Position numbers and translations under genes: made by a program
Source of the DNA: Erwinia endophytica
GTDB taxonomy: Bacteria > Pseudomonadota > Gammaproteobacteria > Enterobacterales > Enterobacteriaceae
Length of the DNA stretch: 53,585 nt
Assembly: GCF_009295515.1 (NCBI RefSeq)
Contig: NZ_RQVV01000050.1
Span: 1 to 53,585, forward strand
Direction: 5' to 3'
Shown: positions 1-10,022 of the stretch, piece by piece
How positions within the stretch are numbered: position 1 is the first letter of the stretch
Layout: each line of letters opens with the position of its first letter
The notes under the pieces: model-generated
Database searches by the model: none
Seen by the model: only the letters and a program-made list of their open reading frames with translations
Told to the model about the DNA's origin: nothing

Positions 1-216
1 GGAAAAACAGGCCGCTTAAATTAACCAGGGGTGCCAACTACCTTGACACTTACCGTCCTTCATGCCCTGCTGACAGGCACGGTATTTATATTCAAGTTGA
101 AAGCTTCGGCAGTATGCCTGACAACGATAACGTTGATGTCCGGCACTTCCCTGTCCATGCTTTTTTACTGGGCCGGTTTGCTTACAAAACGGACATTTTA
201 CATCAACCTTAGCCAT
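1..216 (-). pseudogene. IS1-family InsA fragment
   Basis: The product starts like the InsA zinc-ribbon DNA-binding protein of IS1-family elements. It has CPFC followed by a second cysteine pair and the family segment around GHQRYRCQ and YRACQQGMK. After QGMK the family sequence stops and about 13 unrelated residues follow before a stop, so only the N-terminal half survives. No insB reading frame lies beside it, although the window edge cuts off the downstream side. It is a dead IS1 remnant that marks the left flank as a region that collects mobile DNA. Confidence 0.7.
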
Positions 217-255
217 CAGACTCCCTTTGATAAAAACGGGGAGTTTATATTATAT

Positions 256-567
256 TCAACGGATTGAATACATGACCAGGCAAGAAGGGCATCCTGATCT
301 ACGTTCAAAAAGGGGGATCAGATCGCATAGAAAATGCTGAACAAGGAAGAAACGTGGTCCCTCCAACTCCGACAGCGCTTCTTCGGTATGAAGGTCAATC
401 GGTGACGCATCAGTGGCGTTCAATATAGTTGCAAGCGTCTCGATCAATGCAGAATGGCTATCATCCAATCACCGATACCCTCGGTCCGCAACAGTCTGAA
501 CCAGGCCGCGAGTGCGGAGTTGCGCAGCCAATTCCGCCTTATCTACCGGCGTCTCCTTTGTTGCCAT
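256..567 (-). pseudogene. Unknown reading frame split by one in-frame TGA
   Basis: An ATG at 567 opens a 32-codon frame that ends at a TGA at 469-471. The same frame then continues open for another 70 codons to 256. The frame is also open upstream of the ATG to about 640. I do not recognise the product. The first part is charged (many K, E, R) and the second contains acidic and hydrophobic stretches. It lies about 120 bp downstream of the RelE-like toxin gene on the same strand. The simplest reading is a gene inactivated by a nonsense mutation; two short unrelated frames are possible. Confidence 0.3.
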
Positions 568-688
568 TGGTCTACCTTTTGGATTCGTTATTCCGAAAGA
601 TCTTGCAAGATTCTCAAAGTCGATGGAATTGACGCGCACACCCCAGCCTATTTATCATTCACAGCGTTACATAAGGACCTCACCCTTA

Positions 689-973
689 CTACTGCACTGG
701 CGGCCATTGCTGCGCTGCATGCAGCACACGCAGAATACGCACGGTCAAAGTATCTTCCGTATAGACAACAATGTAATTCGCCCGAACAACCATTTCCCGC
801 GTGCCCTCTATACGACCAGCCCGGTAGAGCCTCGGATGTTCCGGAAGCTGCCCTGCCCTGGCCTCAATATCATCTTTCAGCCATTGAGCGGCGTCAGGAT
901 TATCGTCTGATATATAATCGACGATTGCCAATAGGTCGGCTCGGGCCAGTTGCGACCATTCAAGTTCGGGCAC
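689..973 (-). CDS. RelE/ParE-family toxin
   Basis: A 94-residue protein with the RelE/ParE fold signature: an N-terminal helix (WSQLARADLLAIVDYI), an R-rich centre (PRLYRAGRIEGTREMVV) and the C-terminal segment YIVVYTEDTLTVRILRVLHAAQQWP. These toxins act as ribosome-dependent mRNA endonucleases or gyrase poisons; this sequence alone does not say which. Its start overlaps the end of the antitoxin gene by 14 bases, the usual coupled arrangement. The cassette lies just outside the guaA island and probably stabilises neighbouring DNA. Confidence 0.85.
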   Translation of the reverse strand: MPELEWSQLARADLLAIVDYISDDNPDAAQWLKDDIEARAGQLPEHPRLYRAGRIEGTREMVVRANYIVVYTEDTLTVRILRVLHAAQQWPPVQ

Positions 974-1259
974 GGCGCTTCCTGTCGATCAGGGCCTGCG
1001 CCTCGTCCATTACCTGCTGATGTGGCACGCCCGGCTGGCTGTCCGCCAAAGCCTCATGTACCTTCGCGCGGAACCATTTGTCATGCGCTTCCGGGTCAGT
1101 CGTCAGACCCGCAGGCAACCCACCTTCTTTGGTAACACGGGTCAGAAAAATACGCACGGCATCCGAAACGGATAGACCAACACTGGCGAGCGTTTCGGTC
1201 GCATCCGCCTTCAGCTTGTCGTCTACACGGATGTGCAGCATGGAGGTTTGAGCAGCCAT
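960..1259 (-). CDS. RelB/DinJ-family antitoxin
   Basis: A 99-residue protein whose N-terminus (SMLHIRVDDKLKADATETL, then GLSVSDAVRIFLTRV) is the ribbon-helix-helix domain of RelB/DinJ antitoxins. That domain dimerises and represses its own promoter. The C-terminal half is charged and probably wraps the toxin. It is the first gene of the pair. The ATG at 1259 follows an AGGAGAAATACG ribosome site. The sequence upstream (1260-1440) contains no other gene and should hold the autoregulated promoter. Confidence 0.85.
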   Translation of the reverse strand: MAAQTSMLHIRVDDKLKADATETLASVGLSVSDAVRIFLTRVTKEGGLPAGLTTDPEAHDKWFRAKVHEALADSQPGVPHQQVMDEAQALIDRKRRART

Positions 1260-1439
1260 CGTATTTCTCCTGGTAAAAGACCAGCTTCATTGTGCGTCTC
1301 ATTTGAGATACAATCAAGAACCATCGACTCTGCTTCGACTGCACTGAATACTTTGGTTTAGCAAGATGCTTACAGAATAGTTAATCCACATGTATGGCAG
1401 CACAAAAAATTATCAGAAAGCACCAGATTTATTCGGAAT

Positions 1440-1464
1440 AAAAAAACCCGCATTCACGCGGGCT
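1440..1464 (-). terminator. Terminator outside the left att site
   Basis: A GC hairpin (CCCGC at 1447-1451 pairing with GCGGG at 1458-1462) has a run of A on its left, which is a T-run when read leftward. It lies about 50 bases beyond the left att copy, matching the position of the similar hairpin beyond the intact guaA end at 22552-22578. It is probably the original guaA terminator, displaced by the island. Confidence 0.6.
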
Positions 1465-1513
1465 TCGTCATACTTAAATACCACCAAATTCCAGGCGGTA
1501 ATAGTTAGGGGCT

Positions 1514-1526
1514 ATTCCCACTCTAT
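1514..1526. repeat. Left att core: copy of the guaA 3' end
   Basis: The 13 bases attcccactctat are identical to 22628-22640, which encode the last codons of guaA. The two copies are direct repeats that bracket the integrase, excisionase, rep, oriT and cargo genes. This is the expected result of site-specific integration at the guaA 3' end, a known island site. Confidence 0.75.
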
Positions 1527-1688
1527 TATAAATTATATAAAAATAAACATATAAAACAGCAGGTTACCAACCATATTGCTTGCTGAACCATGAAAAACAC
1601 CACGTTCAAATCAGAGAGATATATGATCTTACCCGCCAATAGTGGACACGCGACTAAGTGAGTAAACTCTCAACCAGAGGTAGCTCAC

Positions 1689-1988
1689 ATGACAAAATCC
1701 GTATCAACCAGTAAGAAGCCACGTAAGCAACATACGCCTGAATTTCGCAACGAAGCCCTGAAGCTTGCAGAACGCATCGGTGTTGCTGCCGCTGCCCGCG
1801 AACTCAGTCTGTACGAATCCCAGCTCTATAGCTGGCGTAGCAAGCAGCAGAGCCGGGCAACGTCCTCTGAGCGAGAGAGTGAACAAGCAGCAGAGATTGC
1901 CCGCCTCAAACGCCAATTGGCGGAGAGGGACGAGGAGCTGGCCATTCTCCAAAAGGCCGCGACATACTTCGCGAAGCGCCTGAAATGA
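1689..1988 (+). CDS. insE: IS3 OrfA (InsE)
   Basis: A 99-residue OrfA of IS3. It has an N-terminal helix-turn-helix ([15 protein letters not shown], then [17 protein letters not shown]) that binds the IS ends. A C-terminal leucine zipper ([19 protein letters not shown]) follows, with the segment leading into the orfA/orfB frameshift. It overlaps OrfB by four bases (ATGA at 1985-1988). Active IS3 elements make an OrfAB fusion by -1 frameshifting near this overlap. OrfB is broken here, so OrfA can only act as a DNA-binding regulator of related copies. Confidence 0.9.
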   Translation: MTKSVSTSKKPRKQHTPEFRNEALKLAERIGVAAAARELSLYESQLYSWRSKQQSRATSSERESEQAAEIARLKRQLAERDEELAILQKAATYFAKRLK

Positions 1989-2538
1989 AGTATGTCTTCA
2001 TCGAAAATCATCAGGCTGAATTTAGTATCAAGGCCATGTGTCGTGTATTGCTGGTCGCCCGCAGCGGCTGGTATGCCTGGCGTCTGCGCCGCAATCAACC
2101 CGGTTCGCGTCAGCAGTTCCGGCTCACCTGCGATGAGGCCGTACATAAAGCATTCACTGCGTCAAAACATCGGTATGGTGCCCCACGACTGTCTGAAGAG
2201 CTGCCGGAATATAACGTGAAAACGATTGCAGCCAGCCTCCGGCGTCAGGGGCTGCGGGCGAAAGCCTCCCGGAAGCACGGCCCAGTCAACTATCGCGCAC
2301 ATGGTCTGCCAGTGTCGGAGAATCTGCTGAAGCAGGACTTCAGCGCCAGCGGCCCAAACCAGAAGTGGGCAGGTGACATCACGTATCTCCGCACTGATGA
2401 GGGCTGGTTGTATCTGGCGGTGGTCATCGACCTGTGGTCGCGTGCCGTTATCGGCTGGTCAATGTCATCGCGAATGACAGCCCGGCTTGCGAGTGATGCG
2501 CTGCAAATGGCACTCTGGCGGCGTAAACGCCTGGAAAA
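1985..2538 (+). pseudogene. insF: IS3 OrfB (InsF), 5' part
   Basis: This is the N-terminal two-thirds of the IS3 DDE transposase, including HRYGAPRL and the first catalytic Asp region ([26 protein letters not shown]). It stops at the Tn3 insertion: reading continues through the 5-bp target GAAAA into the transposon terminal repeat and meets a stop there. The remaining part is at 9441-9736. Confidence 0.9.
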
Positions 2539-2576
2539 GGGGTGTGACGCTCAGTGGAACGAAAACTCACGTTAAG
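2539..2576 (+). repeat. Tn3-family left inverted repeat
   Basis: A 38-bp terminal repeat beginning GGGGTGTGACGCTCAGTG. It differs from the right copy at positions 6 and 34. Its inner end overlaps the stop codon of tnpA. TnpA binds here during transposition. Confidence 0.95.
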
Positions 2577-5576
2577 CAATTTTTTCTTCCTCTGACGCCT
2601 CTTTTAATGGCCGCAAATGTCCTTTGGTCACCAGTTCTGCCAGTGTGAAGGAATAATGGCCTAGCATATTGATATGCCCGTGGCAAAGCGGTGAGAGTCG
2701 TGCAATATCTTCATCATTCAGGGTTTCCCCCTGTGCCCGGAGATGATCCAGGGCTGCCTGCATATAAATAGTATTCCATAGCACGACGGCGTTAGTGACC
2801 AACCCCAGTGCGCCCAGTTGATCTTCCTGACCGTCGGTATATCGCTTTCTTATCTCACCTTTCTGACCGTGACAAATAGCTCTGGCAACGGCATGGCGGC
2901 TTTCTCCCCGGTTTAGTTGGGTCAGAATGCGCCGACGATAATCTTCATCATCAATATAATTAAGCAGATACAGCGTTTTGTTGATACGTCCCACTTCAAT
3001 GATTGCCTGAGTCAGTCCGGAAGGGCGCTCACTCTTCAGTAACGAGCGAACCAGCACCGAAGCCTGCACCTTGCCCAACTTCAGGGAGCCTGCAGCTCGG
3101 ATCATTTCGTCCCACTGAAGGACTATTTTTTGCGGATCTGACTGCCCTCTGGCAATATCATTCAGCACCCCATAATCAGCGTCATTGTCCATGCGCCAGA
3201 AAACCGAAGCACCGGCATCAGCCAGGCGCGGGGAAAACTGGTATCCCAACAGCCAGAAAAGACCAAAGACAAGATCGCTGGCCCCTGCGGTATCGGTCAT
3301 AATTTCGGTGGGGTTCAACCCGGTTTCCTGTTCCAGAAGACCTTCAAGCACAAAAATTGAGTCCCTCAGCGTCCCCGGAATAACAATGCCATGAAAGCCA
3401 GAATACTGATCGGACATAAAGTTGTACCAGGTGATCCCCCTGTTATGACCAAAGTATTTGCGGTTCGGTCCGGCACTGATTGTTCTGACTGGCGTAACAA
3501 AGCGCATTCCGTCCGCAGAGGCTACTTCCCCTCCACCCCACATTTGTGCCAGCGGCAGCGTTGCCTGGAAATCAACCAGCCTGGCATTCGCACTGGTGAT
3601 AGTTTCAGCCCGCAGGTAGTTTGCTTTTGTCCAGTTCAGCCGGTGTCGGGTCAGGGCAGGAACATTTGACCTTATCAGGGGTTCCAGGCCGATATTGCAG
3701 GCCTCAGCCATCAGTACGGCGCTGATACTGACGGGCAGATCGTCAACTCTGGCGCTGGCTTCGCTGGCATGGAAAAACTCATCAGCAAATCCGGTATGGG
3801 CATTGATTTCGAGCAACAGCTCTGTCAAATCCACAGTCGGGAGCAAATCACTGACCTGTTTGCTCAGTCGTTTCAGACTGTCCGGCTCGTCAAGACTGGC
3901 GAGGGGAGAAATTGTCAGCCTGGGCTTTGGACCGGTAATATCAAGCTGGACCGCCTCGTTTTCGCCAAGGCGTGCGGCAACCTGCCTGTAACGGGAGTCC
4001 AGCTGAAGACCCAGCGATTTTATTGCATCCTGTGGATTCGTCGGGTGCCCCAGAGAACGATAAACTTTAATCCGGTTTGCCTGCCAGTCTGCGCCCTGTA
4101 GTAATTTTTCGCGGGGATCTCCCCACCGGTTACTGCCGGTAACGTAGACATCCCGCCGTCTCAGGCTGTCCTGCAGTTTACTGAGAAAGCACAGCGTATA
4201 TCCCCTTCGGGTGATATGTTTTTCCTTATTAACCACCAGTCGTTTCCATGGCCGGCTGATGATTTCCGTTGGTGCATCATCAAAATACTGCCGCCGTGAG
4301 CTGAACTCGCGGCTGAGATAATCGCAGGCATTCAGGGTGGTGCTCCCGGCGGGAGCTGCTGAAAATTTAACGGTATTCAGCAGACAGGGCAGGAAACGAC
4401 GAACCCGCCCGTACTGCTCCACCATTTCATCATGAAAGTTATCGTCTGAGGGCCGGGCAATTTCACGGACAAGTGCGATGATGTCGGCCAGTTTTTGCCT
4501 CGGGATGTGGCTGAATACTTCGGCCCGGATTGATTCATCCGGCGTTTCCTCTTTCAGCAGGTACGAACAAGCGCTGGCGAGCGCCAGTGCTGATTTATCC
4601 AGATCCTTCAGCGATCGGAGCCGTTTTTTCTGCCCAATCTTTCTGGCGTCACGGATGATAACAGCCAGCATGGCATCCAGAACGTCCAGTGCATCATCCA
4701 GCGCCAGCGTTTCCCATGCAAGTACAAAGGCAACCAGTATCGCTGTCCTTTTCTGCGGAGCCATCCTGGCGATATTGAACACCGAAGTCATTCCCGCATA
4801 ACGAGCGAGATTTTTCAGACGTACAGCCGGGATCGCATTCAGGCTTTCATTTTGAAGGCCAAAATCGCTCAGCGTTTTCCAGCGATCTATTGCCTCATTA
4901 AACGCCGGGCCGCTGATGGTGACCGGGCCTTTCTTAAGTGATTCCAGCAAAGACAGGCGGCCGGAATCAGCGGGTCCCAGCAGCGTCTCCAGTTGTGAAC
5001 GCTGCACGGCAGACGGAATCATTGCCAGCCTGTTCCACAGGCGCAGCGTTGCCTTTTCCCTTACCTCTGAAATCAGCTGGGTCAGCGTGGTCGCGCCGGG
5101 GAGAATAATCCTGTGCTGCATCAGCCACCCTGTCGCCAGATCAAAAAGCAGGGCCGGACGCTCGTTGCTTATCCAGCTCCGGGTATATAAAAGACGAGTA
5201 AGACGAAAAGTCCAGGCCAGGCTAATTCACGATAATCATAATGCTGACGTATCAGCGCGGCATGCTCACGACGGGTATTTTCTCTCTGGCCGTATTCTGC
5301 CAGCACAGTGATATCATGGATGGCAAGCTGTCTGGCGATAAAATGCCGGACGCCGGAAGGAATATGATTCATATCGGTGAGGAAGGTGCCCAGAAAACGG
5401 ACGCATCCAATTTGCAGGGCAATGCCCAGACGGTTGTGATCACCTCTGCTTTTTCCGATAAATTCCTTGTCTGCTTCATCAAGGTGAAAATATCGTGCCA
5501 GCTGAAGCTCATCCGGTTCACCGGTGAACCGGCCATAGCTTTCAGTCTGCTCAGTGGTCAGAAAGTCAACGGGCAT
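2572..5576 (-). pseudogene. tnpA: Tn3-family transposase TnpA, one frameshift
   Basis: The combined product is about 1000 residues, the normal size for Tn3 transposase, but it lies in two frames. The N-terminal 120 residues (MPVDFLTTEQTESYGRF onward, from 5576) match the Tn3 DNA-binding domain. At about 5211-5222 the frame shifts by a missing base, and the family sequence resumes one frame over (RLLYTRSWISNERP) and runs to 2572. Catalytic regions are intact: ASADGMRF, IMTDTAGASD and the C-terminal acidic stretch around NRGESRHAVARAI. A true mutation would make the transposon non-autonomous; a sequencing error in a CCTGGCCTGG context is also possible. Confidence 0.9.
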
Positions 5577-5620
5577 ATCGGCCTCCCTGCCTGACGGTTA
5601 TATATTAACAATTCCGCAAC

Positions 5621-6288
<668 letters not shown>

Positions 6289-6386
6289 GTATTCCGTATT
6301 TTCTTTGCCAGTGGACAATGCTTATTTAAATAAAATTGCGCTATTCTGCGCTTTTATAGATTCTACAAATCAGACAGGGAGTCAGC

Positions 6387-8645
6387 ATGATAATCAGTCC
6401 GCCGTTTGTCCGTCCCCGGAACGCCGGAGAAAGTGAACCGTCATGGGTCAGCAGAATGATGCCCGTAGATATCAACAAGGACTTCCCGCTCAACAGACAT
6501 GCATCGTGGCATGGAGGCGTGCACGTTCTCCATACTGACCGCACAGAGGAAGGGTACGACCGCACTGAGTTTGTCCGCGCCATCGCGGACGGAGTGGTGG
6601 TCTCCTGTCGCGCGCCGTCCTCCACAGACCGCCGCGATGCCTTCCCGCTGAATTACAATGGTAGAACTGATGACGGCTATGTCCTGCTAAAACATGAAAC
6701 CGATATAGGGGAAAACTGCAGCGTCGTGTACTACTCCCTGTACATGCATCTCCGGGAGCGGCTGGACCCCGCCATCAGGGACGGCGCCAGAGTCTGGCGT
6801 AAGGACCGCATCGGGCAGAGTGGTACGGTGGATAACGTGAATGCCTTTCACTTTGAGGTATTCTGTGACAACGAAAACATGCTGAAACTGACCGGACGCA
6901 CCACACCCGAACTCGATATCACCCGTGACGGCAGAACCGATACCCTATACGGCGATATCCATTTTTATCTGCCACCCGGTACACACTTTTATGAATCGGT
7001 GTCTGACGCGGCCTCACCGGACACGGACCGCCTGAATACAGTTCATACCACCATGGAACCACTCTTCGTCAGCATGACGTTCGGAAAAGGCGACTGCACG
7101 ATGCTCACCCGCAGGCAGAACGCCACCACAACGGCATGGTTCGACACTGTGGGGGAGCCATTGGTCAACACTGATGCCGTACAGGATGATGATGATGATG
7201 ATGATGAAATTCCGTATGAATACAACCTTTACCGGACATCCAGACGCCTGTACCCGCAGAATCCGTCTGCCGGGTTCGAACTGCTCCGTTTCGGGCGGGT
7301 CATCAGTACTGAACATGAAACCCTGACGCCCGCTGATGCCCCGCTGTGGCGTACCATCAGCTTCCCCGGCGGAACGGGCATGGTCAATCTGGCTTCCCCT
7401 GACATCAAAAAATTCAGCGATGCCGACTTCCCGCACTGGACGGGGTGGCGGATGGTGGACGATGACACGGACAACAACAGTCAGTGTAATTCCCCCCTTA
7501 TCGCCGGATTACAGGATAGCGGGCATTTCAGCGACCTGAGCAGCCGTCTGGTCTGCCATTTTCCGCTGGAGTGGAATGCTACCACCTTTGACCAGCGCTA
7601 TGCCTGGCTCAGAACCGGCTCTGACGATATTCCTGCCATGTCTGAAGAAGACTATGAACGGCTGAAAAGTCATGCCTCAGCGCTGTGCTTTGATACCGGC
7701 GAACACGGTACCGGTAGACTGTGGCATTTCCATCCGCAAACCTTCATCACCCATTTCCGCAAGTGTTGCTGGCTAAGCAAATCAGAACTGAAGCAGCTCA
7801 TTCCCCGGAACGCATTAAGAACGGCTGGGCGGAATGATTACCGCTGGGAGGCCATCAACAACTACCGGGACGGTGCTGGCAGCGTCCCGGACAATATCCG
7901 TACGCACATGAACAGGGCAATGCAGAAATACCTGATTACCACCCCGCTGCGCATCGCCTGTTTCCTGGGGAACGGCATTCAGGAAACGGGCTGGCTCGGG
8001 TCGATGGAGGAAGGGTACCGCTATACGGAAACAGACCCGCGCACGCGTCAGGTCATCCGGCACTACAACATCTGGTATTACCCGTGGTACGGGCGCGGCC
8101 TGTTACAGCTTACCAGCCCGGTGAATTACTTTGATTACTTCAGCTTCCGGGGACGAGCCTGCCCGGAAAATATCAGGAACACCCTGATAAATGAATATAA
8201 TCGCCTGTATGCACAACGGCCCCTTCGCTACACCGACAATCACCTGTCTGATACCGAAAACCACGTCCCGGAGAATATTATCCGGTGGAGGAATAACGTC
8301 AGCAGCGACCTCCATGAGGCGGCCAGCAGCGCCGGGTTTTACTGGGTGGCAAGGGGTATGGCTCCCTACGCCGATGCGGAACACGTGCTGGAGCGGTGCA
8401 GCGTCACTCCCCGGCGGAGTGGGATAAAAATTTACTACCGCAGCCCGGCCTTCTGGCGTGCCAGCGCCGCTGTTAACCTGCCGGGCCAGGTCAACAACGA
8501 AAACTATCAGGGGCTGAATGGTTTTGATACCCGCTGCTGCGTCTACGGCAGCGCGATAGCCGTCCTCACCGAGCAGAAATTCCCGGACAGCCATAACAAC
8601 CCGGTCAACGAAAAACCCGAATCAGACCAGCTAAGGAGAGGCTGA
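6387..8645 (+). CDS. Two-domain peptidoglycan hydrolase (M23-like + GH19-like), putative antibacterial effector
   Basis: A 752-residue protein. Residues about 35-165 resemble an M23 endopeptidase: WHGGVH (H42, H46), YMHL (H121) and FHFE (H155) stand for its zinc-binding and active-site motifs. The C-terminus resembles GH19 chitinase/lysozyme: an ETG acid motif near residue 530 (NGIQETGW), then YGRGLLQLT with a following NY near 567. Together the domains could cut peptide cross-links and glycan strands. There is no signal peptide, holin or phage neighbour, which fits delivery by another secretion machine such as type VI; this is inference. Residues 267-273 are a run of seven Asp. Its TGA overlaps the ATG of the next gene. 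GGGAG precedes the start codon. Alternatively it could be a stray lysin. Confidence 0.75.
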   Translation: MIISPPFVRPRNAGESEPSWVSRMMPVDINKDFPLNRHASWHGGVHVLHTDRTEEGYDRTEFVRAIADGVVVSCRAPSSTDRRDAFPLNYNGRTDDGYVLLKHETDIGENCSVVYYSLYMHLRERLDPAIRDGARVWRKDRIGQSGTVDNVNAFHFEVFCDNENMLKLTGRTTPELDITRDGRTDTLYGDIHFYLPPGTHFYESVSDAASPDTDRLNTVHTTMEPLFVSMTFGKGDCTMLTRRQNATTTAWFDTVGEPLVNTDAVQDDDDDDDEIPYEYNLYRTSRRLYPQNPSAGFELLRFGRVISTEHETLTPADAPLWRTISFPGGTGMVNLASPDIKKFSDADFPHWTGWRMVDDDTDNNSQCNSPLIAGLQDSGHFSDLSSRLVCHFPLEWNATTFDQRYAWLRTGSDDIPAMSEEDYERLKSHASALCFDTGEHGTGRLWHFHPQTFITHFRKCCWLSKSELKQLIPRNALRTAGRNDYRWEAINNYRDGAGSVPDNIRTHMNRAMQKYLITTPLRIACFLGNGIQETGWLGSMEEGYRYTETDPRTRQVIRHYNIWYYPWYGRGLLQLTSPVNYFDYFSFRGRACPENIRNTLINEYNRLYAQRPLRYTDNHLSDTENHVPENIIRWRNNVSSDLHEAASSAGFYWVARGMAPYADAEHVLERCSVTPRRSGIKIYYRSPAFWRASAAVNLPGQVNNENYQGLNGFDTRCCVYGSAIAVLTEQKFPDSHNNPVNEKPESDQLRRG

Positions 8646-9301
8646 TGAAAAAATTATTACTGCTGATGGCAATCCCGTTTTTTTCCTCAGGAGAAATAAC
8701 CCCCGAGATTACTACTCCAGAAAAATTCAGTGCTCTGCCTTTTTACCAAAAAACATTACATCGATATGACTACCTGGCGAATACAGCAGACTGCGGAATT
8801 GTTTCATTAAAATTATTCCACCCAACTGAGCATAATAAATATCCACCATCAGGTCACAGCCCTTGGATTTGCCTGTTTCCTGTTGATGTCATCCATGACG
8901 GATACGGACCAAACAGATCGCTTGCTGAAAAGGTCTATTTTGATGAAAAAACGGAACTGTGGAAAAAGAAAAAATATAACCGGAACAGAGAAGAAACCCT
9001 GCGTTCTCTGAACGTTTATGGTATCAAAAGCCTGAGCGAGCTGCAGCCTCTGGAGCTGTATAATATCCGGTCCGTCAATGCCCGTGGCTATGCGGTTATC
9101 GACAGTAATATTTCCCTAGAGGAAAAAAAGAAAGGGGTGAAGAAAAAACTGTCATTCTGCCTGATACAAAACCAGAGCTATTCTGCTTTCTGCGGTTCAA
9201 GATCAATGCTCGTCGACGGAAAAGACATCGATTTCACCCCCTATATGCTCAAATCCCTTGAAACGGTCGAAATGGGGCTGCCGGAAAAATCATATAATTG
9301 A
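8645..9301 (+). CDS. Exported protein, putative immunity partner
   Basis: A 218-residue protein with an N-terminal signal sequence (MKKLLLLMAIPFFSSG), so it is probably periplasmic; there is no lipobox cysteine. I do not recognise a family. It is lysine-rich, contains four or more cysteines (C56, then a cluster near the C-terminus), and is visibly more AT-rich than the upstream hydrolase gene. It starts inside the stop codon of that gene (TGATG) behind AGGAGAGG, so the two are translated together. A small exported product coupled to a cell-wall hydrolase is the usual layout of an effector-immunity pair, with the immunity protein guarding the producer's periplasm. Confidence 0.6.
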   Translation: MKKLLLLMAIPFFSSGEITPEITTPEKFSALPFYQKTLHRYDYLANTADCGIVSLKLFHPTEHNKYPPSGHSPWICLFPVDVIHDGYGPNRSLAEKVYFDEKTELWKKKKYNRNREETLRSLNVYGIKSLSELQPLELYNIRSVNARGYAVIDSNISLEEKKKGVKKKLSFCLIQNQSYSAFCGSRSMLVDGKDIDFTPYMLKSLETVEMGLPEKSYN

Positions 9302-9402
9302 CGGTGATTGAAATTCGTCATAAGCCCTAGAAACAGCTAAGGTTCTCACAAGCAAAAGGATCTAATAATGATCTTTTTGCTTATATTGGTTTACCGTAAT
9401 CT

Positions 9403-9440
9403 CTTAGCGTGAGTTTTCGTTCCACTGAGCGTCAGACCCC
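9403..9440 (-). repeat. Tn3-family right inverted repeat
   Basis: A 38-bp terminal repeat ending ...GAGCGTCAGACCCC, the inverse of 2539-2576 with two differences. It is followed by the GAAAA target duplicate. Between the immunity gene and this repeat (9302-9402) I see no gene. Confidence 0.95.
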
Positions 9441-9736
9441 GAAAATGTTATTGTCCATAGCGACCGTGGTGGTCAGTACTGCTCAGCGGAATATCAGGTG
9501 TTGCTGAACTGCGCGGGAGCATGAGCGCAAAAGGCTGCTGCTACGACAATGCCTGTGTGGAAAGCTTCTTTCACTCACTGAAAGTAGAATGCATCCACGG
9601 TGAACATTTTAGCAGCCGGGAAATCATGCGAGCGACGGTGTTTAATTATATTGAGTGTGATTACAATCGCTGGCGACGTCACAGCGCCTGTGGCGGACTC
9701 AGCCCGGAACAATTTGAAAACCAAAACCTCGCTTAG
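9441..9736 (+). pseudogene. insF: IS3 OrfB (InsF), 3' part
   Basis: Reading resumes after GAAAA with the second catalytic segment ([17 protein letters not shown]). It then loses frame near 9505-9520, where about 10 bases are missing compared with IS3. It resumes as [20 protein letters not shown], with the third catalytic Glu, and ends at [11 protein letters not shown]. Joined to 1985-2538 this is an IS3 transposase with two lesions: the Tn3 insertion and the small deletion. Confidence 0.9.
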
Positions 9737-9766
9737 GGCGGTGTCCACATTACGTGGGTAGGATCA

Positions 9767-10022
9767 ATACGCCCTATATCGGCGTCCTCCGACCTCACAG
9801 CATCTACCGAGGCCGTGGCCATCTACCGCAACAAAATGGCCAGCTCGGTCGGGGTGCAATCGAGGCGGGCTTCAGCAAGCAGTTCCGCTGATTAGAAGAA
9901 TCCCCTCAATTATCGGTTGACAACGCAATTAAAAAATAAGCCGCTTGTATCAATTTTACGCTTTGGACTGCCCCCACCCCGGTAGAAGTCTGCATAAGCC
10001 ATTCAAAAGGCAATAACAATCC
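9767..10022. other. Gap between IS3 and gajB; possible coding remnant
   Basis: The first part (9770-9895) is GC-rich and open in one forward frame ending TAG at about 9895, with residues like STEAVAIYRNKMASS. This may be the tail of a gene cut by the IS3 insertion, but I cannot assign it. The rest is AT-rich and holds the 3' flank of gajB. I see no terminator or RNA. Confidence 0.25.

Noticed and set aside
469..471. In-frame TGA as a selenocysteine codon
   Set aside because: No selenoprotein family likeness and no hairpin that I could recognise just after the codon; a nonsense mutation is simpler.
454..1020. Long forward frame across the toxin gene
   Set aside because: It is antisense to the RelE-like toxin and its downstream region, has no protein-like character and no ribosome site.
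7043..7436. Antisense frames inside the hydrolase gene
   Set aside because: They arise from the codon pattern of the real gene, including runs of Ile or Ser opposite the GAT repeat.
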